Source: Candidatus Parvarchaeota archaeon (GTDB lineage Archaea; Micrarchaeota; Micrarchaeia; Anstonellales; VGKX01). Taken from it: DNA of 6,989 nucleotides. The notes under the pieces were generated by a model. The model was not told the origin of the DNA. It saw only the letters and a program-made list of their open reading frames with translations, and did not search any database. The translations under genes were made by a program, and so were the position numbers. Position 1 is the stretch's first letter. Each line of letters opens with the position of its first letter. The stretch covers positions 1-6,989 of the forward strand of contig VGKX01000052.1 of assembly GCA_016866895.1 (NCBI GenBank), written 5' to 3'. Below are positions 1-5,656 of this stretch, piece after piece.

Positions 1-699
1 GCAAAGCTTGCGCCGATAAAGTCCAAGCTTTCCAAAGTCGACCTTGTGACAATTGTGCCTAGGGCAGCCGAGTTAAATGCCCTAAACGAGCAGATTGGCG
101 GGCATGGCATTGAGCAAATCGACCAGGCAATTTCAAGCAAGTCAGGCGAACTTTACGAGCTTCTAAAGTGCCGCTCTGAAATAACGCGGGCGAATTTCGA
201 GCTTCGCGACGAAATCTGCAGGCTCACCATTCTTCTAAACTCCATGCCTTTTGCAGATGCCGAGTCAATCAAGGCCTATCTTGAAGGCACGGGGGGCGGC
301 GACATTGACGTTTCATTCCTTGGCATAGAAAAGCAGCACAACCTTCTTGCCTTGCTCTCAAGGCTTGGCAAAAAATCCTCAATTGAAGGCGGCATGCTCA
401 AGCCTGCCATGGCGCAGGGGCAGCAGGCAGGGGAATTTACCGTTGTTGAGGGGAAAAAAGTATGGCTTTCAGGCGAAAAGCTTGCCCAGTTTTCGGAGAA
501 CCAGAAAAAGCTTTCAGAGCTTTCGCAAAAAATCCAGCTTCTCAACGCAGAGCGGCAGGTGCGCCTTCTCTCCCCTGACGAGCTTCTGCGGTACTCGTCG
601 CTCCAGGCAGCATATGCCGATTCCCTATCCCTAAAAAAAAGCCTCGTGCAGTCCTCCATTGTAAACGAGGAAAAAGTAGCTATCAGCGTGAGGCAGTAA
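1..699 (+). CDS. 3' part of a coiled-coil-like protein of unknown function
   Basis: The reading frame is open from the first base to a TAA at 697-699, so the gene starts before the window and 232 C-terminal residues are visible. The GTG at 46 is not a convincing start because the frame continues upstream without a stop. The sequence is rich in Leu, Glu, Lys, Ser and Gln with heptad-like spacing in two stretches, about residues 22-80 and 155-220, which suggests two helical or coiled-coil segments. Between them is a Gly/Ala/Gln-rich linker. No catalytic motif, membrane segment or signal peptide is visible, and only one cysteine is present. Its codons are visibly more G/C-rich in third positions than those of the next gene, suggesting long-resident chromosomal DNA. 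I do not recognise the family; a structural or scaffolding role is possible but is a guess. Confidence 0.75.
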   Translation, partial: AKLAPIKSKLSKVDLVTIVPRAAELNALNEQIGGHGIEQIDQAISSKSGELYELLKCRSEITRANFELRDEICRLTILLNSMPFADAESIKAYLEGTGGGDIDVSFLGIEKQHNLLALLSRLGKKSSIEGGMLKPAMAQGQQAGEFTVVEGKKVWLSGEKLAQFSENQKKLSELSQKIQLLNAERQVRLLSPDELLRYSSLQAAYADSLSLKKSLVQSSIVNEEKVAISVRQ

Positions 700-729
700 G
701 GCAAAGAATCGTGACACTAGTGCGAAATT

Positions 730-792
730 CCTCAAGGGTCTGCCTCCTTCCTGTTCCATATTACTGTTGGATATGGCGTATGGCTTGAGGCA
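730..792. repeat. nested inverted repeats in the 700-940 spacer
   Basis: CCTCAAG at 730-736 is perfectly complementary to CTTGAGG at 784-790. Nested inside, CCATAT at 756-761 is complementary to ATATGG at 771-776. TGCCTC at 741-746 could alternatively pair with GAGGCA at 787-792, which would exclude most of the outer stem. The segment lies between the stop of the first gene and the promoter of the surface-protein gene. It could be a 3'-end or processing structure of the upstream transcript or a small RNA. No run of T follows it, so it is not a simple terminator. Function unknown. Confidence 0.35.
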
Positions 793-874
793 CATATCCG
801 TAGTTTCGGTAAAACATATTAGTGAAACAAACTGCCAGACTCGCATTAGTGCTTTCAAGTCCTATTGCAAATAC

Positions 875-887
875 CTTATTATATTCT
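875..887 (+). promoter_or_regulatory. probable TATA box for the Ig-like surface protein gene
   Basis: An AT-only stretch, TTATTATATT, lies at 877-886, about 55-65 bp before the chosen ATG at 941. A TATA box here would start transcription near 905-912 and leave a leader of roughly 30 nt. That leaves room for the GGTGGTG ribosome-binding sequence at 930-936. A second AT-rich stretch, TTTAATAAA at 912-920, lies 25 bp from the ATG and would give a leaderless mRNA. The good ribosome-binding site makes the first option more likely. Confidence 0.4.
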
Positions 888-929
888 CATATCTAAGATC
901 AAAGCGATGCGTTTAATAAAAAGTTTTGG

Positions 930-936
930 GGTGGTG
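930..936 (+). promoter_or_regulatory. ribosome-binding site that decides the ATG at 941
   Basis: GGTGGTG ends four bases before ATG 941 and matches the archaeal anti-Shine-Dalgarno (GGTG core). A TTG at 926 would add five residues (MGWCE) but lies upstream of this site. With the start at 941 the protein begins directly with a standard signal peptide. Confidence 0.6.
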
Positions 937-940
937 TGAA

Positions 941-3136
941 ATGAAGCTAGCCTTTTGCAACACGGGTAAGTTACTTTTATTTTCATTGTTTTTTCTGCTT
1001 CTTGCATTTGGCTATTCGCACTCTGCAATCGCCATATCCCCGCAGTATCCAAATAACAACAGCACTGTTTATATCTCCAATGAAGTCATGATATCATATT
1101 CTGCGTATGTAACCTCAACTCCGACAAAGGAAGCCTTATACTGTTCGCTCCATATTGAGAAATTACGCGCCAATGCCTGGTCGGAGGTATCACGGGCACG
1201 CATGTATGGAATGAATGGAAAAATAATCTCCGGATTTAATACTGTGCTTGAAGAAGGCACTTACAGATATTATATCAAGTGCAATTCGTATAGCAATCAA
1301 GAGACCAAATCTCCTTATTTAAGATTTATTGTGGCCGGGAGCCAATCAACTTTAAGTGGTTTTAGCATTGAACTGACGCCAATTAGCCCTCCCCCAAACA
1401 CTGTGACAAGTTCATCACCTTCTGAAATTGCATTCTCCTTCAAGTTCACTTCTTCTGATGCAGGGCCGTCGGATTATTGCGCAGTCAGCGTTAGTCGAGA
1501 TAGGGGCGGTGTTTTCTGGGAATTTGTTGGGTTTTCTGGTGCTAATAACATAGAAAGCGGCAGGGTATTGTCATTCCCAATGACTTTAGAAACAGGCAAG
1601 TACAATTGGTTTGTTTACTGCCTTGGTTATCGCAGAACAACAGGTACGTACTATTCCAAATCAATAAACGCAGGCAGCTTTAAAGTAAATGCGCAAGCCA
1701 TACCAAAATCAGTCGGTGTTGCGCATGTTAGCCCGGATGACAATTTCAATGCAACAACATTAAAAGTTCCTATTAAGGTTTCTTATAAGTCGTCTTCAAA
1801 GTCGGATGGAACATGCAATGTATTATTGTACAAGAAAAATGATATTGGCGACTGGGAGGTCTTCAAAACCTATCCTCAATTCGCTGCACAATCGGACCGT
1901 ACTGCAGTATCCGAAATCAGCCTCCCCAAAGTCGGTTTCTACAAATGGAATGTGATATGCGACTCAAACTCATTTTTCGCAGAAACAGGCTCAAGGAATA
2001 TTGAAGTTCCTCCATACTTCTTAAATCCCGATATAAACATCCATCCAACAGCAAGTCCGACGGAGGTTGTCTATAAGCATAATACGGGAAGATTTGACTG
2101 GTGCAATATTTTGGTGAAGAAATACGCTGCTCCAAACACATGGTCAGTATATTACTCTGAGATGAAACAACCCTCACCGCCCACTATCAGAAAAAGTATT
2201 TCAGAATCAGGGTATTATGCATGGGCTGTCAATTGTGGAAATTATTATAATCTGGAGTATCTGGATACAGGATACAATTATTTTGGAATAGGCACAGAAA
2301 CTCCACAGGTGCGCCAGCAAACCCCTGAAGACAATTTCAAAAGCCCATCACAGCGTGTTGGTTTCAGCTATTCTTACAACAGCACCCAAATCCCGGGATC
2401 TTGCGACCTTGGCATTGAAGTCAATAATTCAACACGCTGGCAACCATATGCCAACGATGTCCAGAATATCCCGCCTAACTCACTTGGCGTGTATCAAAGA
2501 TTGTTTGAGCCTGGCCAATATAGGTGGAAAGTCAAATGCAGTCAGGTTAATGGCGCATTCAACACCACAGGGTACAGGCATTTTACTGCGCCTGCAAATG
2601 TGACTTTGCTTGCACCTGAAAACAATAAAATCATAAGCTCAAATACAGTTACCTTCAGTTATCATGTGGGTATGTATCTTCGTGGAGGGTGCAAAATCGA
2701 GGTTTTTGGAAAAGATTCAACTGGCGGATGGGGCAGCCAGTCTAAGTTCATGAAAGAAAGGCGTCCACTACCAGGATCAATCGATTCGTTTCAGATATCT
2801 GGCATCCCATATGGGGACTATCGCTGGAACGTTAAATGTTACGCCAACTCCAACTCCCCATACACTTCGGGCTATAACTACTTTAATGTTGGCACATCTC
2901 CGGATGCCGGGAGTGGTTCTGGCGGCGGCGCAACAGACGGTTTGGCCAATACTGCCAATCAGCTTTTTGGCTTTGACTCAAGCAACTCAGGTCAGCAGGT
3001 AATAACCCTTGCAGTTTTAACTGCCATTGTATTATTTGTTTATTTCAACTATTTTGGCAAGAATAAAACTGTGGAACCTGCAATCCAAGCCAGACGGAAC
3101 CGAAAGCCAAAGAAAAACAAAAGGCGAAGACAATAA
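941..3136 (+). CDS. secreted, membrane-anchored protein with six Ig-like repeats
   Basis: The 731-residue protein has a Sec-type signal peptide (residues 1-30: Lys, then a Leu/Phe-rich core). Six repeats of about 95-110 residues follow, at roughly 33-133, 142-250, 260-357, 361-451, 455-550 and 553-652. A Gly/Ser-rich linker (653-668), one membrane segment (about 687-705) and a strongly basic tail (706-731) end it. This gives an extracellular protein anchored at its C-terminus with a cytoplasmic basic stop. Each repeat starts with a Pro/Asn-rich beta-strand motif (such as SPDDN, TPEDN, APENN). Each carries one Cys in 'C-x-(I/V/L)' and a second in 'G-x-Y-x-W-x-V-x-C' 44-49 residues later: C68/C114, C180/C227, C292/C340, C388/C432, C488/C533 and C584/C633. 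This predicts one disulfide per Ig- or FN3-like domain. Several N-x-S/T sequons are present. Base composition is AT-richer than in the first gene. Likely a surface, adhesion or cell-envelope protein; the ligand is unknown. Confidence 0.85.
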   Translation: MKLAFCNTGKLLLFSLFFLLLAFGYSHSAIAISPQYPNNNSTVYISNEVMISYSAYVTSTPTKEALYCSLHIEKLRANAWSEVSRARMYGMNGKIISGFNTVLEEGTYRYYIKCNSYSNQETKSPYLRFIVAGSQSTLSGFSIELTPISPPPNTVTSSSPSEIAFSFKFTSSDAGPSDYCAVSVSRDRGGVFWEFVGFSGANNIESGRVLSFPMTLETGKYNWFVYCLGYRRTTGTYYSKSINAGSFKVNAQAIPKSVGVAHVSPDDNFNATTLKVPIKVSYKSSSKSDGTCNVLLYKKNDIGDWEVFKTYPQFAAQSDRTAVSEISLPKVGFYKWNVICDSNSFFAETGSRNIEVPPYFLNPDINIHPTASPTEVVYKHNTGRFDWCNILVKKYAAPNTWSVYYSEMKQPSPPTIRKSISESGYYAWAVNCGNYYNLEYLDTGYNYFGIGTETPQVRQQTPEDNFKSPSQRVGFSYSYNSTQIPGSCDLGIEVNNSTRWQPYANDVQNIPPNSLGVYQRLFEPGQYRWKVKCSQVNGAFNTTGYRHFTAPANVTLLAPENNKIISSNTVTFSYHVGMYLRGGCKIEVFGKDSTGGWGSQSKFMKERRPLPGSIDSFQISGIPYGDYRWNVKCYANSNSPYTSGYNYFNVGTSPDAGSGSGGGATDGLANTANQLFGFDSSNSGQQVITLAVLTAIVLFVYFNYFGKNKTVEPAIQARRNRKPKKNKRRRQ

Positions 3137-3231
3137 ACAATTTCCGGCATCCATCGCATGCCCGAATGCCCTACTTAAGTTATGGGCCATTCCAATGGGC
3201 CTTCTGATTGCAGCCATCCAGCCCCAAACTC

Positions 3232-3240
3232 TTTTTAAAT
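3232..3240 (+). promoter_or_regulatory. TATA box of the tRNA gene
   Basis: TTTTTAAAT is centred about 30 bp before the first base of the mature tRNA. That is the spacing expected for an archaeal TATA box with transcription starting a few bases before the tRNA. A C/A-rich stretch (CCCCAAACT) lies just upstream, where the BRE would be. Confidence 0.6.
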
Positions 3241-3266
3241 CTCTTTTGCCAAAAAGTTAGCCTAAT

Positions 3267-3416
3267 GGGCCGATAGCTTAGCCTGGTTGGAGCGTTCGAC
3301 TGATAGAAACTTTTTCTTTCTTCCAAGGAAAGAAAAAACTTCACCAAAAAGAAAGAAGGCTTTAAAAGAGTTTTTTAGCAATCGAAAGGTCGGGAGTTCA
3401 AATCTCCCTCGGCCCA
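3267..3416 (+). tRNA. tRNA-Ile (GAU), intron-containing
   Basis: Exon 1 is 3267-3305 and exon 2 is 3381-3416, giving a 75-nt mature tRNA. The acceptor stem GGGCCGA (3267-3273) pairs with TCGGCCC (3409-3415), followed by discriminator A. The D stem is GCTT/GAGC with the GG pair in the loop. The anticodon stem TTCGA (3295-3299) pairs with TCGAA (3382-3386), and the loop C-T-GAT-A-A gives anticodon GAU (3302-3304). The T arm is GGGAG/CTCCC with loop TTCAAAT. All seven acceptor pairs and all anticodon and T-stem pairs are Watson-Crick; the D stem has one T-G pair. CCA is not encoded. The gene is interrupted after position 37. It decodes AUC and AUU codons. Confidence 0.93.
3306..3380 (+). other. 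archaeal tRNA intron (position 37/38) with BHB junction
   Basis: The 75-nt insert sits exactly between nucleotides 37 and 38. A bulge-helix-bulge motif can be drawn: central 4-bp helix CTGA (3300-3303) with TTAG (3375-3378, one G-U pair), a 3-nt bulge T-A|G at the 5' junction and a 3-nt bulge C-A|A at the 3' junction. The anticodon stem flanks one side and an AT-rich intron helix (3307-3315 with 3365-3373, one T bulged) the other. This is the substrate of the archaeal tRNA splicing endonuclease. Inside the intron, TTTTTCTTTC (3311-3320) and GAAAGAAAAA (3328-3337) form a perfect 10-bp hairpin with loop TTCCAAG. No intron-encoded protein is credible. Confidence 0.88.
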
Positions 3417-3439
3417 AAAATTCACAAGAATTTTTCGGG
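3413..3439 (+). terminator. hairpin and T-run terminator after the tRNA
   Basis: AAAAATTC (3416-3423) and GAATTTTT (3428-3435) form a perfect 8-bp stem with a four-base loop. The stem can be extended by CCC (3413-3415) and GGG (3437-3439) past one bulged C. The stem's 3' strand ends in five Ts, the sequence at which archaeal RNA polymerase tends to stop. The extension would compete with the tRNA acceptor stem, so it would matter only before tRNA folding or 3' processing. Confidence 0.5.
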
Positions 3440-3442
3440 ATT

Positions 3443-3459
3443 ATTGCGCGCAGCGCAAT
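3443..3459. repeat. GC-rich short inverted repeat
   Basis: ATTGCGC, three bases (GCA), then GCGCAAT: a perfect 7-bp stem between the tRNA and the acetyltransferase gene. It may be a second termination or 3'-stability hairpin, or part of a structured RNA together with its neighbours. Function unknown. Confidence 0.45.
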
Positions 3460-3476
3460 CAAGCCCATTGCCATAT

Positions 3477-3505
3477 GGGGAACTGAGCATTTCAGATGCT
3501 CCCCC
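3477..3505. repeat. hairpin with bulged stem in the tRNA-GNAT spacer
   Basis: GAGCAT (3485-3490), loop TTCAG, ATGCTC (3496-3501) form a perfect 6-bp stem. GGGG (3477-3480) and CCCC (3502-3505) extend it past a bulged AACT. It is the third hairpin in under 100 bp downstream of the tRNA. No clear H/ACA kink-turn or C/D box was found. Confidence 0.4.
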
Positions 3506-3584
3506 TGAGGCTTTCACCCCCTTTAATTTTCACAAGCAACGGAAACGGCTGCAATGAGGAGTATTGCAAACCTGGTTCCCTTGT

Positions 3585-3592
3585 TTTATAAA
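3585..3592 (+). promoter_or_regulatory. TATA box of the GNAT gene
   Basis: TTTATAAA is a strong archaeal TATA box. Its centre lies about 26 bp before the ATG at 3614, so transcription should start at or next to that codon (leaderless mRNA). It also lies downstream of the alternative ATG at 3554, which argues against the longer start. Confidence 0.65.
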
Positions 3593-3613
3593 CAATGCCT
3601 CCGAACTTCCTTA

Positions 3614-4138
3614 ATGCTCAAAATCGAGGTCATCAAATCAGGCAGGCGCTTCATGAAAATCAAGACAGGCCAGCTGAGGCAAGTAATAAACTCGCTTGTA
3701 GAAGAAAAGGCTTTTGTGGCTGTGAACAAGAGACAGTCTCTTGCCAAAGAGAGAAAATGGCAAAAATCAGTGGCGTCTGCCCTTGATTCCAAAGAAATGA
3801 TTTTTGTGGCTTTGTTTGACAATGGTACATACGTAGGGGGAGCTGAGGCAAGAAAGAGAATATACAACGAATCCCATAATGTGCACTTTGGAATAGGCAT
3901 TTTACGGAAGTATCGCGGGAAGGGGGCAGGCAGAATGCTGCTCCAATCGGCAATGGCTCAAGCAAGAAAAACACTCAAGGCAAAAAATCTCTGGATAGAA
4001 TATGAAGAAGGAAACAAAATCGCGGCAAATTTCTACAGGTCTCTTGGCTTTGTTGAAGTTGCAAGGCTGAAAAACTATGTCAACCATTACGGTTCTTACT
4101 GCGACAAAATCCTAATGGGGCACAAGGGCAATGTCTGA
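3614..4138 (+). CDS. GNAT-family N-acetyltransferase
   Basis: This 174-residue protein would transfer an acetyl group from acetyl-CoA to an amine in the cytoplasm; the substrate (protein N-terminus, small molecule or antibiotic) cannot be told from the sequence. The acetyl-CoA pyrophosphate loop is RGKGAG at residues 101-106, preceded by a beta strand ending in GIGI and followed by the helix of motif A. Motif B follows at about 134-146, as N-x-x-A-x-x-F-Y-x-x-x-G-F, typical of the family, and the length is normal for a single GNAT domain. An ATG at 3554 would add 20 residues, but the TATA box at 3585-3592 lies between the two ATGs and predicts a leaderless start at 3614. The gene sits between the tRNA and the restriction gene, with a 46-bp gap to the latter. 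Confidence 0.85.
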   Translation: MLKIEVIKSGRRFMKIKTGQLRQVINSLVEEKAFVAVNKRQSLAKERKWQKSVASALDSKEMIFVALFDNGTYVGGAEARKRIYNESHNVHFGIGILRKYRGKGAGRMLLQSAMAQARKTLKAKNLWIEYEEGNKIAANFYRSLGFVEVARLKNYVNHYGSYCDKILMGHKGNV

Positions 4139-4155
4139 GCCCAGCATCAAAGCCC

Positions 4156-4163
4156 ATAAATTA
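4156..4163 (+). promoter_or_regulatory. TATA box of the restriction endonuclease gene
   Basis: ATAAATTA is centred about 25 bp before ATG 4185, the position expected for a leaderless archaeal transcript. No Shine-Dalgarno sequence precedes the ATG, which agrees. A second AT-rich patch (TTTAAAG, 4171-4177) is too close to the start to act as its TATA box. Confidence 0.5.
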
Positions 4164-4184
4164 CTTGGGGTTTAAAGCTATCTC

Positions 4185-4715
4185 ATGATTCGCGGTGGCA
4201 AGGGCGGCAGCAAGACGACACTTCATGGGCTTCATTTTGAGAAAAGGACAGATTTTGCTACAGTGATTTCCAAACTCAAGGACTACAAAGTTGAAGGGGA
4301 CGCCATTCTCTTCAAAGGCAAGGAAATAGCCCGCCTTTACAAGAAGAACAAGCTTTACACCGGGCTTCTTGCACCTATGGGTGTTAATTACGAAAGGCTG
4401 ATTTCCAAGAGGCTTCTTCCGGATGACGCGGTCCTAGTGTTGGTGAATAAGACACTTTACATTGTCGAAATCAAGTTCCAGACCGTTGCAGGTTCAGTTG
4501 ACGAGAAGCTCCAGACCTGCGACTTCAAGCTCAAGCAGTATAAAAAGTTAGTCGAGCCAATAGGTTTGAAAGTAAAATATGTTTATGTGCTGAATGACTG
4601 GTTCAAGAAGCCAGAATACACGGACGTGCTTTCTTACATCAAGTCAGTTGGTTGCGACTATTTCTTCAACGAGCTTTCTTTGGACTACCTTGGGCTCCCA
4701 ATTCCTGACGATTAG
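4185..4715 (+). CDS. type II restriction endonuclease, PD-(D/E)XK fold
   Basis: This 176-residue protein probably cleaves unmodified DNA at the site protected by the convergent methyltransferase. A full PD-(D/E)XK active-site signature is visible: P79-D80, 14 residues, then E95-I96-K97 on the next beta strand. The conserved-looking stretch GSVDEKLQT (103-111), with Q110, follows. The Gly-rich N-terminus (R-G-G-K-G-G) and a G-x-x-F-E-K motif at 15-20 also look like small restriction enzymes of this type. The start is supported by a TATA box 25 bp upstream. The last 72 bp overlap the end of the methyltransferase gene on the other strand. The cut site is not shown by the sequence; GATC is a guess from the Dam-type partner. 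No controller (C) protein gene is nearby. A solitary nuclease is possible, but pairing with the methyltransferase makes restriction the best reading. Confidence 0.82.
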   Translation: MIRGGKGGSKTTLHGLHFEKRTDFATVISKLKDYKVEGDAILFKGKEIARLYKKNKLYTGLLAPMGVNYERLISKRLLPDDAVLVLVNKTLYIVEIKFQTVAGSVDEKLQTCDFKLKQYKKLVEPIGLKVKYVYVLNDWFKKPEYTDVLSYIKSVGCDYFFNELSLDYLGLPIPDD

Positions 4716-5510
4716 CTCATTTATCTTGCCGCGCCTGTCTCCTTTGCAATTAATCATCCTATTTGCATGAACTATCTCTGGCTCAAATTCAGCATAAAGA
4801 TCAGCTGTAAAGTCGTTGTACGAATTGCTCAGCATCACATAGCAGCCTTTTGAATCAAGTTTCTTGAATATCTGCAAAAGTCTTTCCTGATCTTTAATCG
4901 TGAAACTGTCTTTGGTATAGCCTGTGAAATTTGAGGTTTCGGAAATAGGGAAATACGGAGGATCAAGGTAGACAAGATCGCCTCTTTTGGAGTTCTTCAG
5001 GACAACTGAAAAGTCACCACAATGGAGGTTGTCTTTTTGTAATGCTCTATGGACAAGGAGAAGGTTCTCGCTGTCAAGAATCTTTGGGCTTTCATATTTG
5101 CCAAAAGGCACATTAAAACCACCCTTCAAATTTACTCGATAAAGCCCATTAAAAGCAGTTTTGTTCAAGTAAATAAATCTCGCAGCTCTTTCTAACTTTG
5201 AATTCGGGTTTGTTGACCTGATATTGTAATAAGCTGTCACATCATTTGTATAATGAGATTTCGAAAGCTCAGCCATAAGGTCAAAGACTTTATTCTTTAT
5301 AGCCCAGTATGCGTTGACTAGTTCATTGTTGGAATCGCTTAAGAAGGCTAGTTTTATCTTGTTCATAGCCTCTAGCCTAAAGAACATAGCTCCGCCGCCC
5401 AAAAACGGCTCGTGGTAATCTTCAAAATTAGGCAGGTCACGTGTTAGTTCATCTAACAGCTGCCGTTTGCCCCCAGCCCACTTTATAAACGGTTTTGCTT
5501 CTTCTAACAT
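4644..5510 (-). CDS. dam: DNA adenine methyltransferase, Dam family (M of an R-M pair)
   Basis: This 288-residue enzyme transfers a methyl group from S-adenosylmethionine to the N6 of adenine, probably in GATC. Motifs are in the alpha-class order: motif X FIKWAGGK (8-15, SAM binding), motif I EPFLGGGAMFF (34-44), the Dam-specific stretch around NGLYRVN and FNVPFG (121-137), catalytic motif IV DPPY (183-186), and a C-terminal INELIVRNW segment (263-271). Length and motif set are complete. The likely role is protecting host DNA from the adjacent convergent endonuclease; the two 3' ends overlap by 72 bp. It is AT-richer than the flanking chromosomal genes, in keeping with horizontal spread. GATC specificity is inferred from family membership only. 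An orphan regulatory Dam is less likely beside a PD-(D/E)XK partner. Confidence 0.92.
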   Translation of the reverse strand: MLEEAKPFIKWAGGKRQLLDELTRDLPNFEDYHEPFLGGGAMFFRLEAMNKIKLAFLSDSNNELVNAYWAIKNKVFDLMAELSKSHYTNDVTAYYNIRSTNPNSKLERAARFIYLNKTAFNGLYRVNLKGGFNVPFGKYESPKILDSENLLLVHRALQKDNLHCGDFSVVLKNSKRGDLVYLDPPYFPISETSNFTGYTKDSFTIKDQERLLQIFKKLDSKGCYVMLSNSYNDFTADLYAEFEPEIVHANRMINCKGDRRGKINELIVRNWEPKVVQRKLVEEIVATN

Positions 5511-5513
5511 GTT

Positions 5514-5549
5514 CTCCCCGTCATAACTTGTTCTTCCGAATATTAAAAT
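5514..5549 (-). promoter_or_regulatory. promoter and ribosome-binding site of the methyltransferase gene
   Basis: On the minus strand TTTTAATA (5548-5541) is a TATA-like box about 35 bp before ATG 5510, which predicts a leader of about 10 nt. GGGGAG (5519-5514) lies four bases before the ATG and may act as a short ribosome-binding site. Two overlapping palindromes, CCTAGG (5553-5558) and GCTAGC (5558-5563), lie directly upstream of the TATA box where a BRE or operator would be. Confidence 0.45.
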
Positions 5550-5656
5550 CTTCCTAGGCTAGCTTTCCAGTGGCTGTTAAAATTTGCCCTCGTGTATACT
5601 TGTTGGCCGTAAATTCTTCTACTTTATCATTCACACATACTTCTTTAGCACAATCT

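Noticed and set aside
46..699. GTG at 46 as the start of the first gene
   Set aside because: The frame is open upstream to the window edge and no ribosome-binding site or TATA box precedes the GTG; the gene is more likely truncated by the window.
631..858. Minus-strand ORF of 75 codons over the end of the first gene and the spacer
   Set aside because: No ribosome-binding site and no recognisable composition; partly antisense to coding sequence.
3027..3260. Plus-strand ORF of 77 codons overlapping the end of the surface-protein gene
   Set aside because: Most of it is another frame of a well-supported gene; the rest is spacer before the tRNA promoter, with no start signal.
3182..3271. Three copies of ATGGGCC before and at the start of the tRNA, considered as attachment-site repeats
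   Set aside because: Seven bases is too short, the copies match the tRNA 5' end rather than the usual 3' end, and no integrase gene is near.
3287..3508. Plus-strand ORF of 73 codons rich in Lys, Arg and Phe
   Set aside because: It runs through the tRNA exons and intron; the basic composition comes from the homopurine intron sequence. No promoter or ribosome-binding site fits.
3628..3645. TTGATGA and CTGA-like boxes on the minus strand, considered as a C/D-box sRNA
   Set aside because: The C box is imperfect, no C'/D' pair with proper spacing was found, and the site lies inside the acetyltransferase coding sequence.
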